Origin: an uncultured Saprospiraceae bacterium
GTDB taxonomy: Bacteria > Bacteroidota > Bacteroidia > Chitinophagales > Saprospiraceae
Direction: 5' to 3'
DNA: 64,000 nt
NCBI GenBank assembly: GCA_943788055.1
Contig: CALSOU010000006.1
Location: 124,001 to 188,000 of the forward strand
The notes under the pieces are model-generated. The model was not told where the DNA came from. It searched no databases and saw only the letters and a list, made by a program, of their open reading frames with translations. Below, piece after piece: positions 54,841 to 63,383 of this stretch (its first letter is position 1; each line of letters opens with the position of its first letter). The position numbers were made by a program, and so were the translations under genes.

Positions 54841-56103
54841 TTCTTGACTCGATCTATTGGGATTGTTTCTAATTCCTTCGATCCAGAATACCTCGGTTTC
54901 ATAGGCTAGGACCCAAAGCCTAGACCTTTTAATCTTAGGAATTTTATGCTCTACAAAGACTTTTTTTAGTTTCTTTTTACCGTAGGGGAATTTCACATAA
55001 TCACCTGCTAGCCAATTTCTGAACATTAGCTTTGAATTTTGTTTTGATAGCGGAATACCGATGATTTCGCCGCTAAATTCTTTCGGTTGAGATTGATGGA
55101 TCAGAATTTTTTCCAGATTAGTATGACTAGTGTTTTCAAAGGGATAAGGAATTTGGCGAGATCCAAATAATTCAGGTTTTTGATAAAGGTATAAGGTTGA
55201 CTGAAATAGATTTAATTGCACTTGGTCACCAATCCATATTTGACCTGAATTTTGAGCAGACAGTATTTCATTCACTTGTGAAATATTGAAACCTCGATTC
55301 TTTAGAATTCTATGAAGTAAGTGATTTGGACTGTGATGCTTTTTGACGAGATCTAAAGGAATTGAAAGTATATCTCGCTTTTTATTTACATGATTCAGAG
55401 TCCAAATTTCTACATCTTTTTCTATCCACTGATTTGCTTCTTTAAGGTATTCTATCGATGTATGAGTAGACTTAATAAAATTTTCATCCCAGTTCAAAAG
55501 CTTTGGAACTACTGTATTTCTGAATTCGTTTCGTTTATAATTGTTTTGGTAGTTGCTTTGGTCAATGATATGCTGAATACCTTTATTTTGATAGTACTCA
55601 TCAATCTCGTCTGTAGTTAAATGCAGTAGTGGCCTTACAATATTATCTTGTTTCATTTTAATACCGAGTAAACCTTCTAGACCTGATTTTTTCGAGAGGT
55701 TGAGAAAGAAGCTCTCAACTGAGTCTTGTTGATGATGACCTGTTGCAATCACTGAATAGTTTTCTTCACTAAGTTTCTCCTGTAAAACTTGATAGCGAAA
55801 TTTTCGAGCTTGATCTTGAAAATTTGAATTTTGTTTTTGACTCCTATAATGGAATTTACGATAATAGTATGGAATGTCCCACGCACTAGCGACTTTGGCA
55901 ACATGCAGACTGTCACTAAAACTTGCTCCTTCTCTGCTGAGATGGTCAATATACATAAGGCCGATTGTGTATCCAGCCTCGCGCAGTAAATATGCAAGTA
56001 CCATAGAGTCTCTACCGCCGCTACATGATACAAGAATTCGATCTTCAGGAGAGCAAAGTTTGTTCTCATTAATCTGAAACATGAATTTAGCTAGTAAATT
56101 CAT
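54811..56103 (-). CDS. tilS: tRNA(Ile)-lysidine synthase
   Basis: 430 residues. It attaches lysine to C34 of the CAU-anticodon isoleucine tRNA, using ATP, so that AUA is read as Ile; it is essential in most bacteria. The PP-loop ATP site is ILVSCSGGRDSMVLAYLL, followed by YIDHLSREGASFSDSLHV and ATGHHQQDSVESFFLNLSK, where the family's GH/D-x-x-D-x-x-E motif is present. A central TilS substrate domain and a C-terminal domain (FRNWLAGDYVKFPYGKKKLKKVFVEH-type sequence; core GDYVKFPYGKKKLK) complete the long form. The stop lies inside nth on the other strand. It starts 3 bp after mltG ends, within a likely panB-mltG-tilS operon. Confidence 0.95.
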   Translation of the reverse strand: MNLLAKFMFQINENKLCSPEDRILVSCSGGRDSMVLAYLLREAGYTIGLMYIDHLSREGASFSDSLHVAKVASAWDIPYYYRKFHYRSQKQNSNFQDQARKFRYQVLQEKLSEENYSVIATGHHQQDSVESFFLNLSKKSGLEGLLGIKMKQDNIVRPLLHLTTDEIDEYYQNKGIQHIIDQSNYQNNYKRNEFRNTVVPKLLNWDENFIKSTHTSIEYLKEANQWIEKDVEIWTLNHVNKKRDILSIPLDLVKKHHSPNHLLHRILKNRGFNISQVNEILSAQNSGQIWIGDQVQLNLFQSTLYLYQKPELFGSRQIPYPFENTSHTNLEKILIHQSQPKEFSGEIIGIPLSKQNSKLMFRNWLAGDYVKFPYGKKKLKKVFVEHKIPKIKRSRLWVLAYETEVFWIEGIRNNPNRSSQELFFIELLKK

Positions 56104-56106
56104 AAT

Positions 56107-57135
56107 CTATCGGATTCCTCGCTGGTTTAACCAACTTCTATAAATGGCAGCGTTTCGATTATGACCACTAAGTGTTTTGGCAAAAGCATGCTCACCGTTG
56201 CTTTCTGGCTTTGCACAAAAATATAAGAAATCGTGTTCCTCTCTATCAAGAACGCTTTCGATACCTGATATAGTAGCCATTCCGATTGGTCCAGGTGGTA
56301 ATCCAGAATTCTTATATGTATTATATGGATGGTCGATTTCAAGATGCTTATTCAGAACTCTTCTCAAGGTAAAGTTACCTACAGCAAATATTACAGTTGG
56401 ATCAGCCTGCAGCGGAATGCCTTTCTCTATTCTGTTCAAGTATACCCCAGCAATTCTCGGTTTCTCATCTTGTTGAATACTTTCTTTATCCACAATACTG
56501 GCTAAAGTATAAACCTCGGATGTGGTTAAATCCAACTTTTTAGCTTTTACTGATCTCTCCTCGTTCCAGAACTTACCGTGCTCATTGACAAGTCGATCAA
56601 CAAGTAGTTTTGGACTTGTGTTCCAATACACCTGATAAGTGTTTGGAATGAACAAGGTCATTTTTTCATCATTTGTAATATTGTAGGAGTTTGTAATTGT
56701 GTCCGACTCGAGAAATCGTAGCATTTCAATGGAATCAACAACTATATTTTGAGCAAGTTTACTAGCCAATTCGTCCAATGTTCGCACATTGTTTATTGTG
56801 AGCTTTACAGGATCTTGCTTTCCACTTCGCAAGTCCGAAATTAATGATCTGTATGAAGAATTTGCCTGAATTTTGTAGCGACCAGGCTTTACATTCTTTT
56901 GATAAGACATCAATCTAGAAACTAATTCAAAATTCGATCTGCTATCAATAAGTTTTTGAGAATCTAGAGCGCTTACTACATTATCAAAATTGTCGGAATT
57001 ACCTATGTAAAAAATCTTATCTTGACCATTGCGATTAACATGCTCTCCGTAAATGATATTATTTCCAAAAATGGCAAGGATACTAGCCACTGCAATCAGT
57101 CCCAATAGAACACCTATGAAAATCTTTGTCTTCAT
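56107..57135 (-). CDS. mltG: Endolytic murein transglycosylase
   Basis: 342 residues. One N-terminal transmembrane helix (MKTKIFIGVLLGLIAVASIL) anchors a periplasmic LysM-like domain and a YceG/MltG catalytic domain. The catalytic Glu lies in LASIVDKESIQQDEKP. The substrate-binding motifs LQADPTVIFAVG and YNTYKNSGLPPGPI (the family hallmark) follow in order. It cuts nascent glycan strands inside the membrane-proximal murein, setting strand length. Complete. It sits 3 bp from panB upstream and 3 bp from tilS downstream on the minus strand, so co-transcription is likely. Confidence 0.95.
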   Translation of the reverse strand: MKTKIFIGVLLGLIAVASILAIFGNNIIYGEHVNRNGQDKIFYIGNSDNFDNVVSALDSQKLIDSRSNFELVSRLMSYQKNVKPGRYKIQANSSYRSLISDLRSGKQDPVKLTINNVRTLDELASKLAQNIVVDSIEMLRFLESDTITNSYNITNDEKMTLFIPNTYQVYWNTSPKLLVDRLVNEHGKFWNEERSVKAKKLDLTTSEVYTLASIVDKESIQQDEKPRIAGVYLNRIEKGIPLQADPTVIFAVGNFTLRRVLNKHLEIDHPYNTYKNSGLPPGPIGMATISGIESVLDREEHDFLYFCAKPESNGEHAFAKTLSGHNRNAAIYRSWLNQRGIR

Positions 57136-57138
57136 GAA

Positions 57139-57957
57139 TTAGTACTGTTCTGATTCATTTGGAAAATCACCTGATTTGACGTCCTTGATGTATTTCTCGA
57201 CACCCATTTTAATGTCATCAAATAAATTTAAATATCTACGTAAAAATCGAGGATTAAACTCTTTCGTAATCCCTAGAAGATCATGCAGTACAAGTACTTG
57301 GCCATCTGCATGTTCGCCGGCTCCGATACCTATCAAAGGCACGTTTACTAGTTCACTGACAGCTCTAGTAAGTCTTGCAGGAATTTTTTCGAGAACTATA
57401 CCAAAGCAACCAATTGATTCTAGAAGTTGTGCATCAGAAAGTAACTTAGAAGCTTCTGCTTCCTCTTTAGCTCTCACGGTATACGTACCAAATTTATATA
57501 TGGATTGTGGGGTCAAACCCAAATGTCCCATTACTGGAACTCCTGCACTTAGTATTCTTTTTATTGAATCCTTTACTTCAGAACCGCCTTCCAATTTGAC
57601 TCCATGTGCACCTGATTCTTTCATGATTTTTATAGCGGAGTTTAGTGCTTTTTTTGAATTACCTTGATACGTGCCGAAAGGTAAATCAACAACTACAAAC
57701 GCTCTATTCACACCTCTTACGACAGATTGTGCGTGATAAATCATTTGGTCAAGCGTGATTGGAAGAGTAGTTTCGTGTCCAGCCATAACATTTGAAGCAC
57801 TATCACCTACTAGAATGACATCAATTCCAGCATCATCTATGATCCTAGCCATCGAGAAGTCGTATGCTGTCAGCATACTGATTTTCTCTCCCTCATCTTT
57901 CATTTCTTGAAGTCTGTGAGTAGTGACCTTCTTGATTGAGTTTTTTGCTGTAGACAT
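57139..57957 (-). CDS. panB: 3-methyl-2-oxobutanoate hydroxymethyltransferase
   Basis: 272 residues. It adds a hydroxymethyl group from methylene-tetrahydrofolate to 2-oxoisovalerate, giving ketopantoate, the first committed step to pantothenate and CoA. The family sequence is strong: [40 protein letters not shown] (magnesium ligand Asp), [41 protein letters not shown], and [21 protein letters not shown]. It is complete, with a typical length. It heads the minus-strand unit with mltG and tilS. The region between it and the divergent CHAT gene is 73 bp if that gene starts at 58031. Confidence 0.97.
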   Translation of the reverse strand: MSTAKNSIKKVTTHRLQEMKDEGEKISMLTAYDFSMARIIDDAGIDVILVGDSASNVMAGHETTLPITLDQMIYHAQSVVRGVNRAFVVVDLPFGTYQGNSKKALNSAIKIMKESGAHGVKLEGGSEVKDSIKRILSAGVPVMGHLGLTPQSIYKFGTYTVRAKEEAEASKLLSDAQLLESIGCFGIVLEKIPARLTRAVSELVNVPLIGIGAGEHADGQVLVLHDLLGITKEFNPRFLRRYLNLFDDIKMGVEKYIKDVKSGDFPNESEQY

Positions 57958-58030
57958 TTTATTTCTTTTGAAGTCGAAAGCTAAGAAAATTCGATTTAAT
58001 TACTATTTTAACTTCATAAAAATTGATCGA

Positions 58031-60688
58031 TTGAAACTCAAACGCTATGTTTTCCTTCTGCTCTTAATGTGCAGTACGCCCGAAGAAGGCCTAGCACAAG
58101 TGTCAGATAGAATGCTAGATAGCTTGGTGGAAGTCTATGCTAGTATTGAAAGACCAGAGTTAGAAGAGTTCTTAAGGAATTTCAATAATACAGAATCCTT
58201 GAAGGATGCTCTCACCGTTTATTTTGTGAATATTGCTAGGAAAAATATTCATAATGGAAGTTTAGACAAGAGTATTAGCATTCTCAGTTTGCTAATTATA
58301 CAAAATGAACTATCACTTGAAAAGGAGCTACAGATTAGATACTTGCGTGGATATTGTTACTTCGCATCCCGTATGTTTTCAAAGGCAATTTCAGAGTATA
58401 GTTTTGTTTTAGAAAATAGCCAAGTCAAATCAACTAAGGATTTATGTACATTTTATCTTGCTAATTTATACTTCTTGATGGGAGAATATAATCTAGGTTT
58501 AGAGGTGTTGAAAAGAACTGAGAACTCAATACGGAATTCCGATCTTTTAGTGAAAATACTGAACTTAAAAGCCCAGTTTTATTCAAAGATGTCGAATGAA
58601 AAGAAAGCTTTATCAACAATTGATCAGTCCATCGCTAGTTGTTCTACTTCGACAGAACTACATCAAGGTAACTTTATTAAGGCTAATATTCTTCTTAGTT
58701 ATGGAAGAAATGAGAGAGCACTTCTGCATTTTAAAAGGAGTTTAGTATATAAAACAAAAGTAAGCAACATCATCAAAGCTTACAACAATATCAGCTATGC
58801 ATATATAAAGCAGAAATCCCCAGAAGCATTAAAATATATCAATCTCTCAAGGCAATTGTTGGATTCAATGTTCACTACGACCTATCATAATCAGTTCGCA
58901 GTAATGTATCAAAATTTAGCTGAGTATCATGCTATGAATAATGATTATGACTTAGCGCTGAGAACAATAGATACCTGCATTTATAATCATTGCTATGGAA
59001 ATGCGATATCGGGATCACCCACAGATTATTCAATTGAATTGTTTTTTTTGGAAGACAAGTTAAGCTTGACGGACTTTTATGAAGTCAAATTGGACATCTT
59101 ACATCAAGCAAGGGAGGCTGGAGTAGAGGGTGTAGAGCACAGAGTCGAGAGTTTATATAGCGAGATAGATGAGCTTATTCAGTCAATAAGAGAGGAGCGG
59201 CTTGATGATCAAAACAGATTTTTTCAACAGTCAAAGTTATCTAGGTTCTACAGAGCTGCATACTTGTACTTTGTAGAGAAAGATGATCTTGAGAAGGCCT
59301 ACTACTTTCTGCAACAGATGAAAAGTATAATTTTATTAGAGAAAATACAGCATCATAAGGCGCATCAGCTATTGCCTGCCGAAGAGCAAAAGATTCTCGA
59401 GTCTTTTCAAGATTCAATCAAAAGCTTAGGTAGTGAACTAAATGATTCAATTAATCGAACTGCAGATCTTCAGCGTATACAAGTGTCTTATTTGAATTAT
59501 CGTAATCAACTAAAGCATCGTTTTCCGCAGTATTTCGAAGCTCGATTTTCAGAGCAAAAGTTAGATTTGAAATCAAGTATGAGCCAGATCAAGAAGGATG
59601 AAATGATCGTTGATTATTACCTAGATACGAGTTCCGTTCATATTTTCACTATTTCCAGAGCTGCTGGATTGAACTATGAGGAAATCTCTTTTTCTACAGA
59701 AGATCGTGAAAGACTTGAGCGTTTAATTACTGATATCCGCTCGGAACCAAGTATTATGGATTGGTCATATGAATCTATGCAGGCTTTTCAGAATGAAAAT
59801 AGACTGCTTACTGAAAAGCTGATCAGACCTTCAATGGAGAATGCTAAGCATTTGATAATTATCCCTCATAACGAGTTGCTGTATCTTCCATTTGAGGCTC
59901 TCTACAATGGTGAAAATAATTGCCCATTCCAGGTATTCGAACGATCATTTTCATACGCTTATTCACATTTTCTCTGGAGTAAATTACATGCTAAGAAGTC
60001 AGATGAAGATCTTAGTGTAATGGTATACAGTCCGTATGAGAATCAAAATGAACAGGACTTTTTACCAAATGCTAGGGTTGAGTCCTCCATTATTTCTCAG
60101 TTCTTCAACGCAGAGATTTTTTCAAGCTTAGAAAAAGCATCCTTTTTTGCTGAATGCGAGAATAAAACTATTCATCATATTCTTTCACACGCAAATCTAG
60201 ATGAACAGAATTCTAGCTTGACCAATGTTTCACTTGGTCCCGATAGAGAAAAAATCTACATGCAGGATATTGTTTCAAATCCGTTTAATTCTTCAATGGT
60301 CGTTCTCAGTGTTTGTAATTCGGGAAACGGGTCATTTGTGCAAGGTGAAGGGGTATTATCACTTGCAAGATCATTCATTGAATCAGGTGCTGAATCCATA
60401 GTTATGTCAGGACACGCTGTTCCCGATTATGCGAGTAGTCAGATCATGACTGGTTTCTATGAAGAATTGGCTAATGGTACTTCAAAGCATCAGGCCTTAT
60501 CAAAATCAAAGAAACATTACATAGAGTCAAGTTCTCAAATGCATCAACATCCTTACTATTGGGCGGGGTTTGTTTTACATGGGAATGACAATGCACTTAT
60601 TCAAAAAGAGATACCATATTTGGTAATCATTGGTTTATCACTAGTAGTAATTATATTAATAAGCTTTTGGTTAAAAACTAGGTCATAA
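58031..60688 (+). CDS. Exported TPR-CHAT caspase-like protein with C-terminal membrane anchor
   Basis: About 885 residues from TTG 58031 (signal peptide MKLKRYVFLLLLMCSTPEEG, ending LAQ). The frame is open to GTG 57923, but that start overlaps panB and puts a polar stretch ahead of the signal. Residues about 100-420 form TPR-like helical repeats (FSKAISEYSFVLENSQ, LVYKTKVSNIIKAYNNISYA). A coiled stretch follows, then a CHAT protease domain of the caspase clan (about 530-850): MIVDYYLDTSSVHIF, LIIIPHNELLYLPFEALYN, His in HHILSHANL and Cys in LSVCNSGNG. GVLSLARSFIESGAESIVMS and HPYYWAGFVLHGN complete it. A final transmembrane helix and KTRS tail anchor it. The catalytic face should lie outside the cytoplasm. 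The substrate is unknown. Confidence 0.85.
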   Translation: MKLKRYVFLLLLMCSTPEEGLAQVSDRMLDSLVEVYASIERPELEEFLRNFNNTESLKDALTVYFVNIARKNIHNGSLDKSISILSLLIIQNELSLEKELQIRYLRGYCYFASRMFSKAISEYSFVLENSQVKSTKDLCTFYLANLYFLMGEYNLGLEVLKRTENSIRNSDLLVKILNLKAQFYSKMSNEKKALSTIDQSIASCSTSTELHQGNFIKANILLSYGRNERALLHFKRSLVYKTKVSNIIKAYNNISYAYIKQKSPEALKYINLSRQLLDSMFTTTYHNQFAVMYQNLAEYHAMNNDYDLALRTIDTCIYNHCYGNAISGSPTDYSIELFFLEDKLSLTDFYEVKLDILHQAREAGVEGVEHRVESLYSEIDELIQSIREERLDDQNRFFQQSKLSRFYRAAYLYFVEKDDLEKAYYFLQQMKSIILLEKIQHHKAHQLLPAEEQKILESFQDSIKSLGSELNDSINRTADLQRIQVSYLNYRNQLKHRFPQYFEARFSEQKLDLKSSMSQIKKDEMIVDYYLDTSSVHIFTISRAAGLNYEEISFSTEDRERLERLITDIRSEPSIMDWSYESMQAFQNENRLLTEKLIRPSMENAKHLIIIPHNELLYLPFEALYNGENNCPFQVFERSFSYAYSHFLWSKLHAKKSDEDLSVMVYSPYENQNEQDFLPNARVESSIISQFFNAEIFSSLEKASFFAECENKTIHHILSHANLDEQNSSLTNVSLGPDREKIYMQDIVSNPFNSSMVVLSVCNSGNGSFVQGEGVLSLARSFIESGAESIVMSGHAVPDYASSQIMTGFYEELANGTSKHQALSKSKKHYIESSSQMHQHPYYWAGFVLHGNDNALIQKEIPYLVIIGLSLVVIILISFWLKTRS

Positions 60689-60727
60689 AAAAGAAAACCA
60701 AGCGAGAACGCTGGCAGCTTTTTCTTT
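60688..60727 (+). terminator. Terminator after the CHAT gene
   Basis: AAAAAGAAAA on the left and TTTTTCTTTTT on the right flank an inner AGCG-AGAA-CGCT hairpin. A/T runs on both sides allow termination of the CHAT gene and of pdhA on the other strand. Confidence 0.6.
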
Positions 60728-60748
60728 TTGAATAAGAGTACTAGGCAA

Positions 60749-61795
60749 CTATGTCAAGAAAGGATAGTCTTCTTGAACGTAGTTTTCAGAATATAATTCA
60801 GAACCATCAGGATAGTCAGACTCATCAGCAAACTTGTATGCTGTATTAATTTCGTCAACTATACTTTTCTTGATTTCATCTACCTCTTTTTGAGAAGCTA
60901 TTTTATCCTTTAAGATCTTTTGTTCAACGACAATTACTGGATCTTTTTCTTTGTAGCTGTTCAATTCGTCCTTTGTACGATATTTAGCTGGATCTGACAC
61001 AGAATGACCTTTATATCTGTATGTTTTAATTTCAAGGTAATATGGTCCTTGACCTGATCTGATATGCTCTGAAGCTCTTTGAAATGCTTCATGTACTGAA
61101 GCGGGATCCATACCGTCAACTGCTTCACTTGGCATATCAAATGCGGAACCAATTTTGTATAAATCTTGAACATTACTGGTTCGCTCAACAGAGGTACCCA
61201 TCGCATAACCGTTGTTTTCACAAATATAAAGCACAGGAAGTTTCCATGTCATTGCCATATTAAATGACTCATATAAAGCACCTTGTCTAGCAGCTCCATC
61301 TCCAAACATTGTAACACATAGATTATCAGTCCCTTTATATTGTTCAGCAAAAGCTATACCTGTTCCGATGGGAATTTGAGCTCCTACGATCCCGTTTCCT
61401 CCAAAATAGTTGTGTTTCTTGCTAAAAAAGTGCATGGAGCCACCTTTACCTTTTACACAGCCAGTTTTTTTGCCAAATAGCTCAGCCATACAAGAATCGG
61501 AACTAAGACCACGGGATAATCCTACTCCATGCTGGCGATAAGCAGTAACTACAGCGTCTTCTTTACGAATTCCAGTTACAAGAGCAGCACCTATTGCTTC
61601 CTGACCGATATACACATGGCAAAAACCACGTATTTTTTGCTGGGAATATGCTAGTAAGGTCTTCTCTTCAAATTTTCGAATTCTATACATCGTCTCGAAC
61701 CAAGTCAACCATGTTTTTTTGTTGTATTTTTTTACAGACTTTTTTCTAGATGTAGGTTTTTTTCCTGTCTTCGCTTTTGCTACTACTTCTGCCAT
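60749..61795 (-). CDS. pdhA: Pyruvate dehydrogenase E1 component, alpha subunit
   Basis: 348 residues. The thiamine diphosphate-dependent alpha subunit of the E1 heterotetramer. The family opening WFETMYRIRKFEEKTLLAYSQ, the YRQHGVGLSRG loop, HFFSKKHNYFGGNGIVGAQI, the TPP/Mg motif GDGAARQGALYESFNMA ending in CENNGYAMGTSV, and KTYRYKGHSVSDPAKYRT with its two phosphoserine-loop positions are all present. An extra Lys-rich N-terminus (GKKPTSRKKSVKKYNKK) precedes the domain. The beta subunit and E2 are not adjacent, so the complex is split across the genome. A TATATTTG box lies 65-72 bp upstream. Confidence 0.95.
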   Translation of the reverse strand: MAEVVAKAKTGKKPTSRKKSVKKYNKKTWLTWFETMYRIRKFEEKTLLAYSQQKIRGFCHVYIGQEAIGAALVTGIRKEDAVVTAYRQHGVGLSRGLSSDSCMAELFGKKTGCVKGKGGSMHFFSKKHNYFGGNGIVGAQIPIGTGIAFAEQYKGTDNLCVTMFGDGAARQGALYESFNMAMTWKLPVLYICENNGYAMGTSVERTSNVQDLYKIGSAFDMPSEAVDGMDPASVHEAFQRASEHIRSGQGPYYLEIKTYRYKGHSVSDPAKYRTKDELNSYKEKDPVIVVEQKILKDKIASQKEVDEIKKSIVDEINTAYKFADESDYPDGSELYSENYVQEDYPFLT

Positions 61796-61859
61796 TTTCT
61801 TACTGTTTATCTTGTTGTTTATTGAATGTCAAATTGTATTTTCGCACTTTTTCGCTTCG

Positions 61860-61867
61860 CAAATATA
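61860..61867 (-). promoter_or_regulatory. -7 box (TATATTTG) for pdhA
   Basis: An exact TAnnTTTG match on the minus strand, 65 bp before the pdhA ATG and within the 100-bp divergent region shared with recF. No clear -33 element. Confidence 0.45.
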
Positions 61868-61895
61868 ATCGAATTTTAATTTTTCATACTCGGCT

Positions 61896-63003
61896 ATGCT
61901 CATATCTCACATTCATATTGTAAACTATAAAAACTATGAAGATGTCCATGTCGATTTTCATCCACAATTTAATGTGATAACTGGGTACAACGGAGAAGGG
62001 AAAACAAATCTAATAGATGCTATACATTATTTGGGCTTGACCCGATCATATTTTCTTTCTACAGACACTCATAATTACCGACATGAATCGGACTTCTTTA
62101 GATTGGACGGGCTCTTTGTTCAAGACGAAACAGAGCATCGAATAGTTTGCAAAACACAAAAGCGAAAACCCAAGGTTTTTGAAAAAGATGCTAAGAAGTA
62201 CGAAAGGTTGGTGGATCACATTGGCCTGATACCAATTGTCATGATCGCTCCGAAAGATGGTAATATCATCAACGAGGGCAGTGTTGAAAGGCGGCGCATA
62301 ATTGATACTACAATTAGTCAGTTGGATTCCGATTATCTAGATTGTCTAATGGAGTACAATTATATCTTGAAGCAAAGAAATCAGCTGCTTAAATCTGATG
62401 AAGAACATAGGATTGATCTATCTCTACTAGATGTGTACGATCAGAAATTAAGCATAACTGGTTCGACTATTTTCGACAAAAGAAAGGCTTATTTAGAAGA
62501 GTTGAAAGACATATTTCTAGATAAATATGAATTCATAAGTGGAGGCAAAGAGATATCTGATCTAACCTACAAGTCTAAATTGTCAGAGACTGCATTGGAC
62601 GTATTACTTAAGGAAAATCGAAAAAAGGATTTAATCCTGCAGCGCACATCTGTAGGTGTACACAAAGATGATCTTGTTTTTCTAAATAATGGATCTCCAA
62701 TAAAGTTTATTGGGTCGCAAGGACAACAGAAATCATTTGTGCTTGCGCTTGAAATTAGCTCAATTTGAATTAATCAAAAAGCATAGGCAAGTTAGTCCCA
62801 TCATCTTATTAGATGACATCTTTGATAAGCTAGATTCTAGTCGTGTAATGCATTTGATTAAATTGCTGAATAATGCAAAACTTGGGCAAATCTTTATTAC
62901 AGATACAGAGAAAGATCGTTTGAATCATATTTTTGAGGAACTGAATTTTGATTTTGCACTTTATGAAGTCACTGATAATCAGGTTCTTCCAGTAACTTTG
63001 TAA
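61896..63003 (+). CDS. recF: DNA replication/repair protein RecF, interrupted by a +1 frameshift
   Basis: Read across one extra base this is 368 residues, normal for RecF, an SMC-like ATPase that helps load RecA at gaps. Walker A is GYNGEGKTNL (about residues 30-39), and GSVERRRIIDTTISQLD and HKDDLVF are family motifs. The signature-like GSQGQQKSFVLAL ends just before the break. Removing the G at 62751 joins it to KLAQFELIKKHRQVSP and Walker B IILLDDIFDKLD. As written, the first frame ends at TGA 62766-62768, before Walker B, so the product would be inactive. The pairing with the DUF721 gene downstream is a common Bacteroidota arrangement. Confidence 0.88.
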
Positions 63004-63026
63004 CTTAAGCTTACTTTATACATTTT
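62997..63026 (+). promoter_or_regulatory. Possible promoter inside recF end (TTTG-N18-TACATTTT)
   Basis: TTTG at 62997-63000 and TACATTTT at 63019-63026 (one base off TAnnTTTG), with an 18-bp spacer, lie just before the DUF721 ATG at 63038. This may allow DUF721 expression independent of recF. Confidence 0.45.
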
Positions 63027-63037
63027 AAATTCCTTGC

Positions 63038-63328
63038 ATGAAAAAACATAATGATCAACCTATTCAAGATATACTGAAAGGAATGATGAAGAAAGGTCCT
63101 TTGACTACGGGTTATTATGATACACAAGTCAAGCTAATCTGGAATGAAAAATTAGGTAAGTTACTTACAAATAAAACTGTTAAGATACATTTGAATAAAG
63201 GTGTAATTTACTTGAAGTTGAATTCTGCTCCACTGCGAAAAGAACTCTTCATTGGAAAGGAGCAGTTGATTAAAAGATTTAACGAGGAACTAGGAGAAGA
63301 TCTAGTAAAGGATATGATTTTTTCATAA
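63038..63328 (+). CDS. DUF721 family protein (DciA-like)
   Basis: 96 residues, a single compact alpha/beta domain. The N-terminal PIQDILKGMMKKG helix, central TQVKLIWNEKLGKLLTNKT (family W-x-x-x-x-G) and the strand-helix IYLKLNSAPLRKELFIGKEQL (conserved L-x-V/L-x-x-S-x-x-L-x-x-E-L) are the DUF721 pattern. The closing helix is IKRFNEELGEDLVKDMIF. Related proteins (DciA) load the replicative helicase in many bacteria lacking DnaC. Bacteroidota members are short like this one and usually sit next to recF. A role in replication or repair is inferred from family and context. Confidence 0.85.
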   Translation: MKKHNDQPIQDILKGMMKKGPLTTGYYDTQVKLIWNEKLGKLLTNKTVKIHLNKGVIYLKLNSAPLRKELFIGKEQLIKRFNEELGEDLVKDMIFS

Positions 63329-63365
63329 AAAAAGCGTTTCATAGTTTGATCATGAAACGCTTTTT
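63329..63365. terminator. Strong bidirectional terminator
   Basis: AAAAAGCGTTTCAT and ATGAAACGCTTTTT form a perfect 14-bp stem around a 9-base loop between the convergent DUF721 and S8 peptidase genes. A/T tracts on both arms suit termination in both directions. Confidence 0.9.
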
Positions 63366-63383
63366 AATCAATTTGACCTTTAT

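Noticed and set aside
57923-58030. Longer N-terminus for the CHAT protein from GTG 57923
   Set aside because: It would overlap the start of divergent panB and place 36 polar and basic residues before a normal signal peptide that itself starts at TTG 58031.
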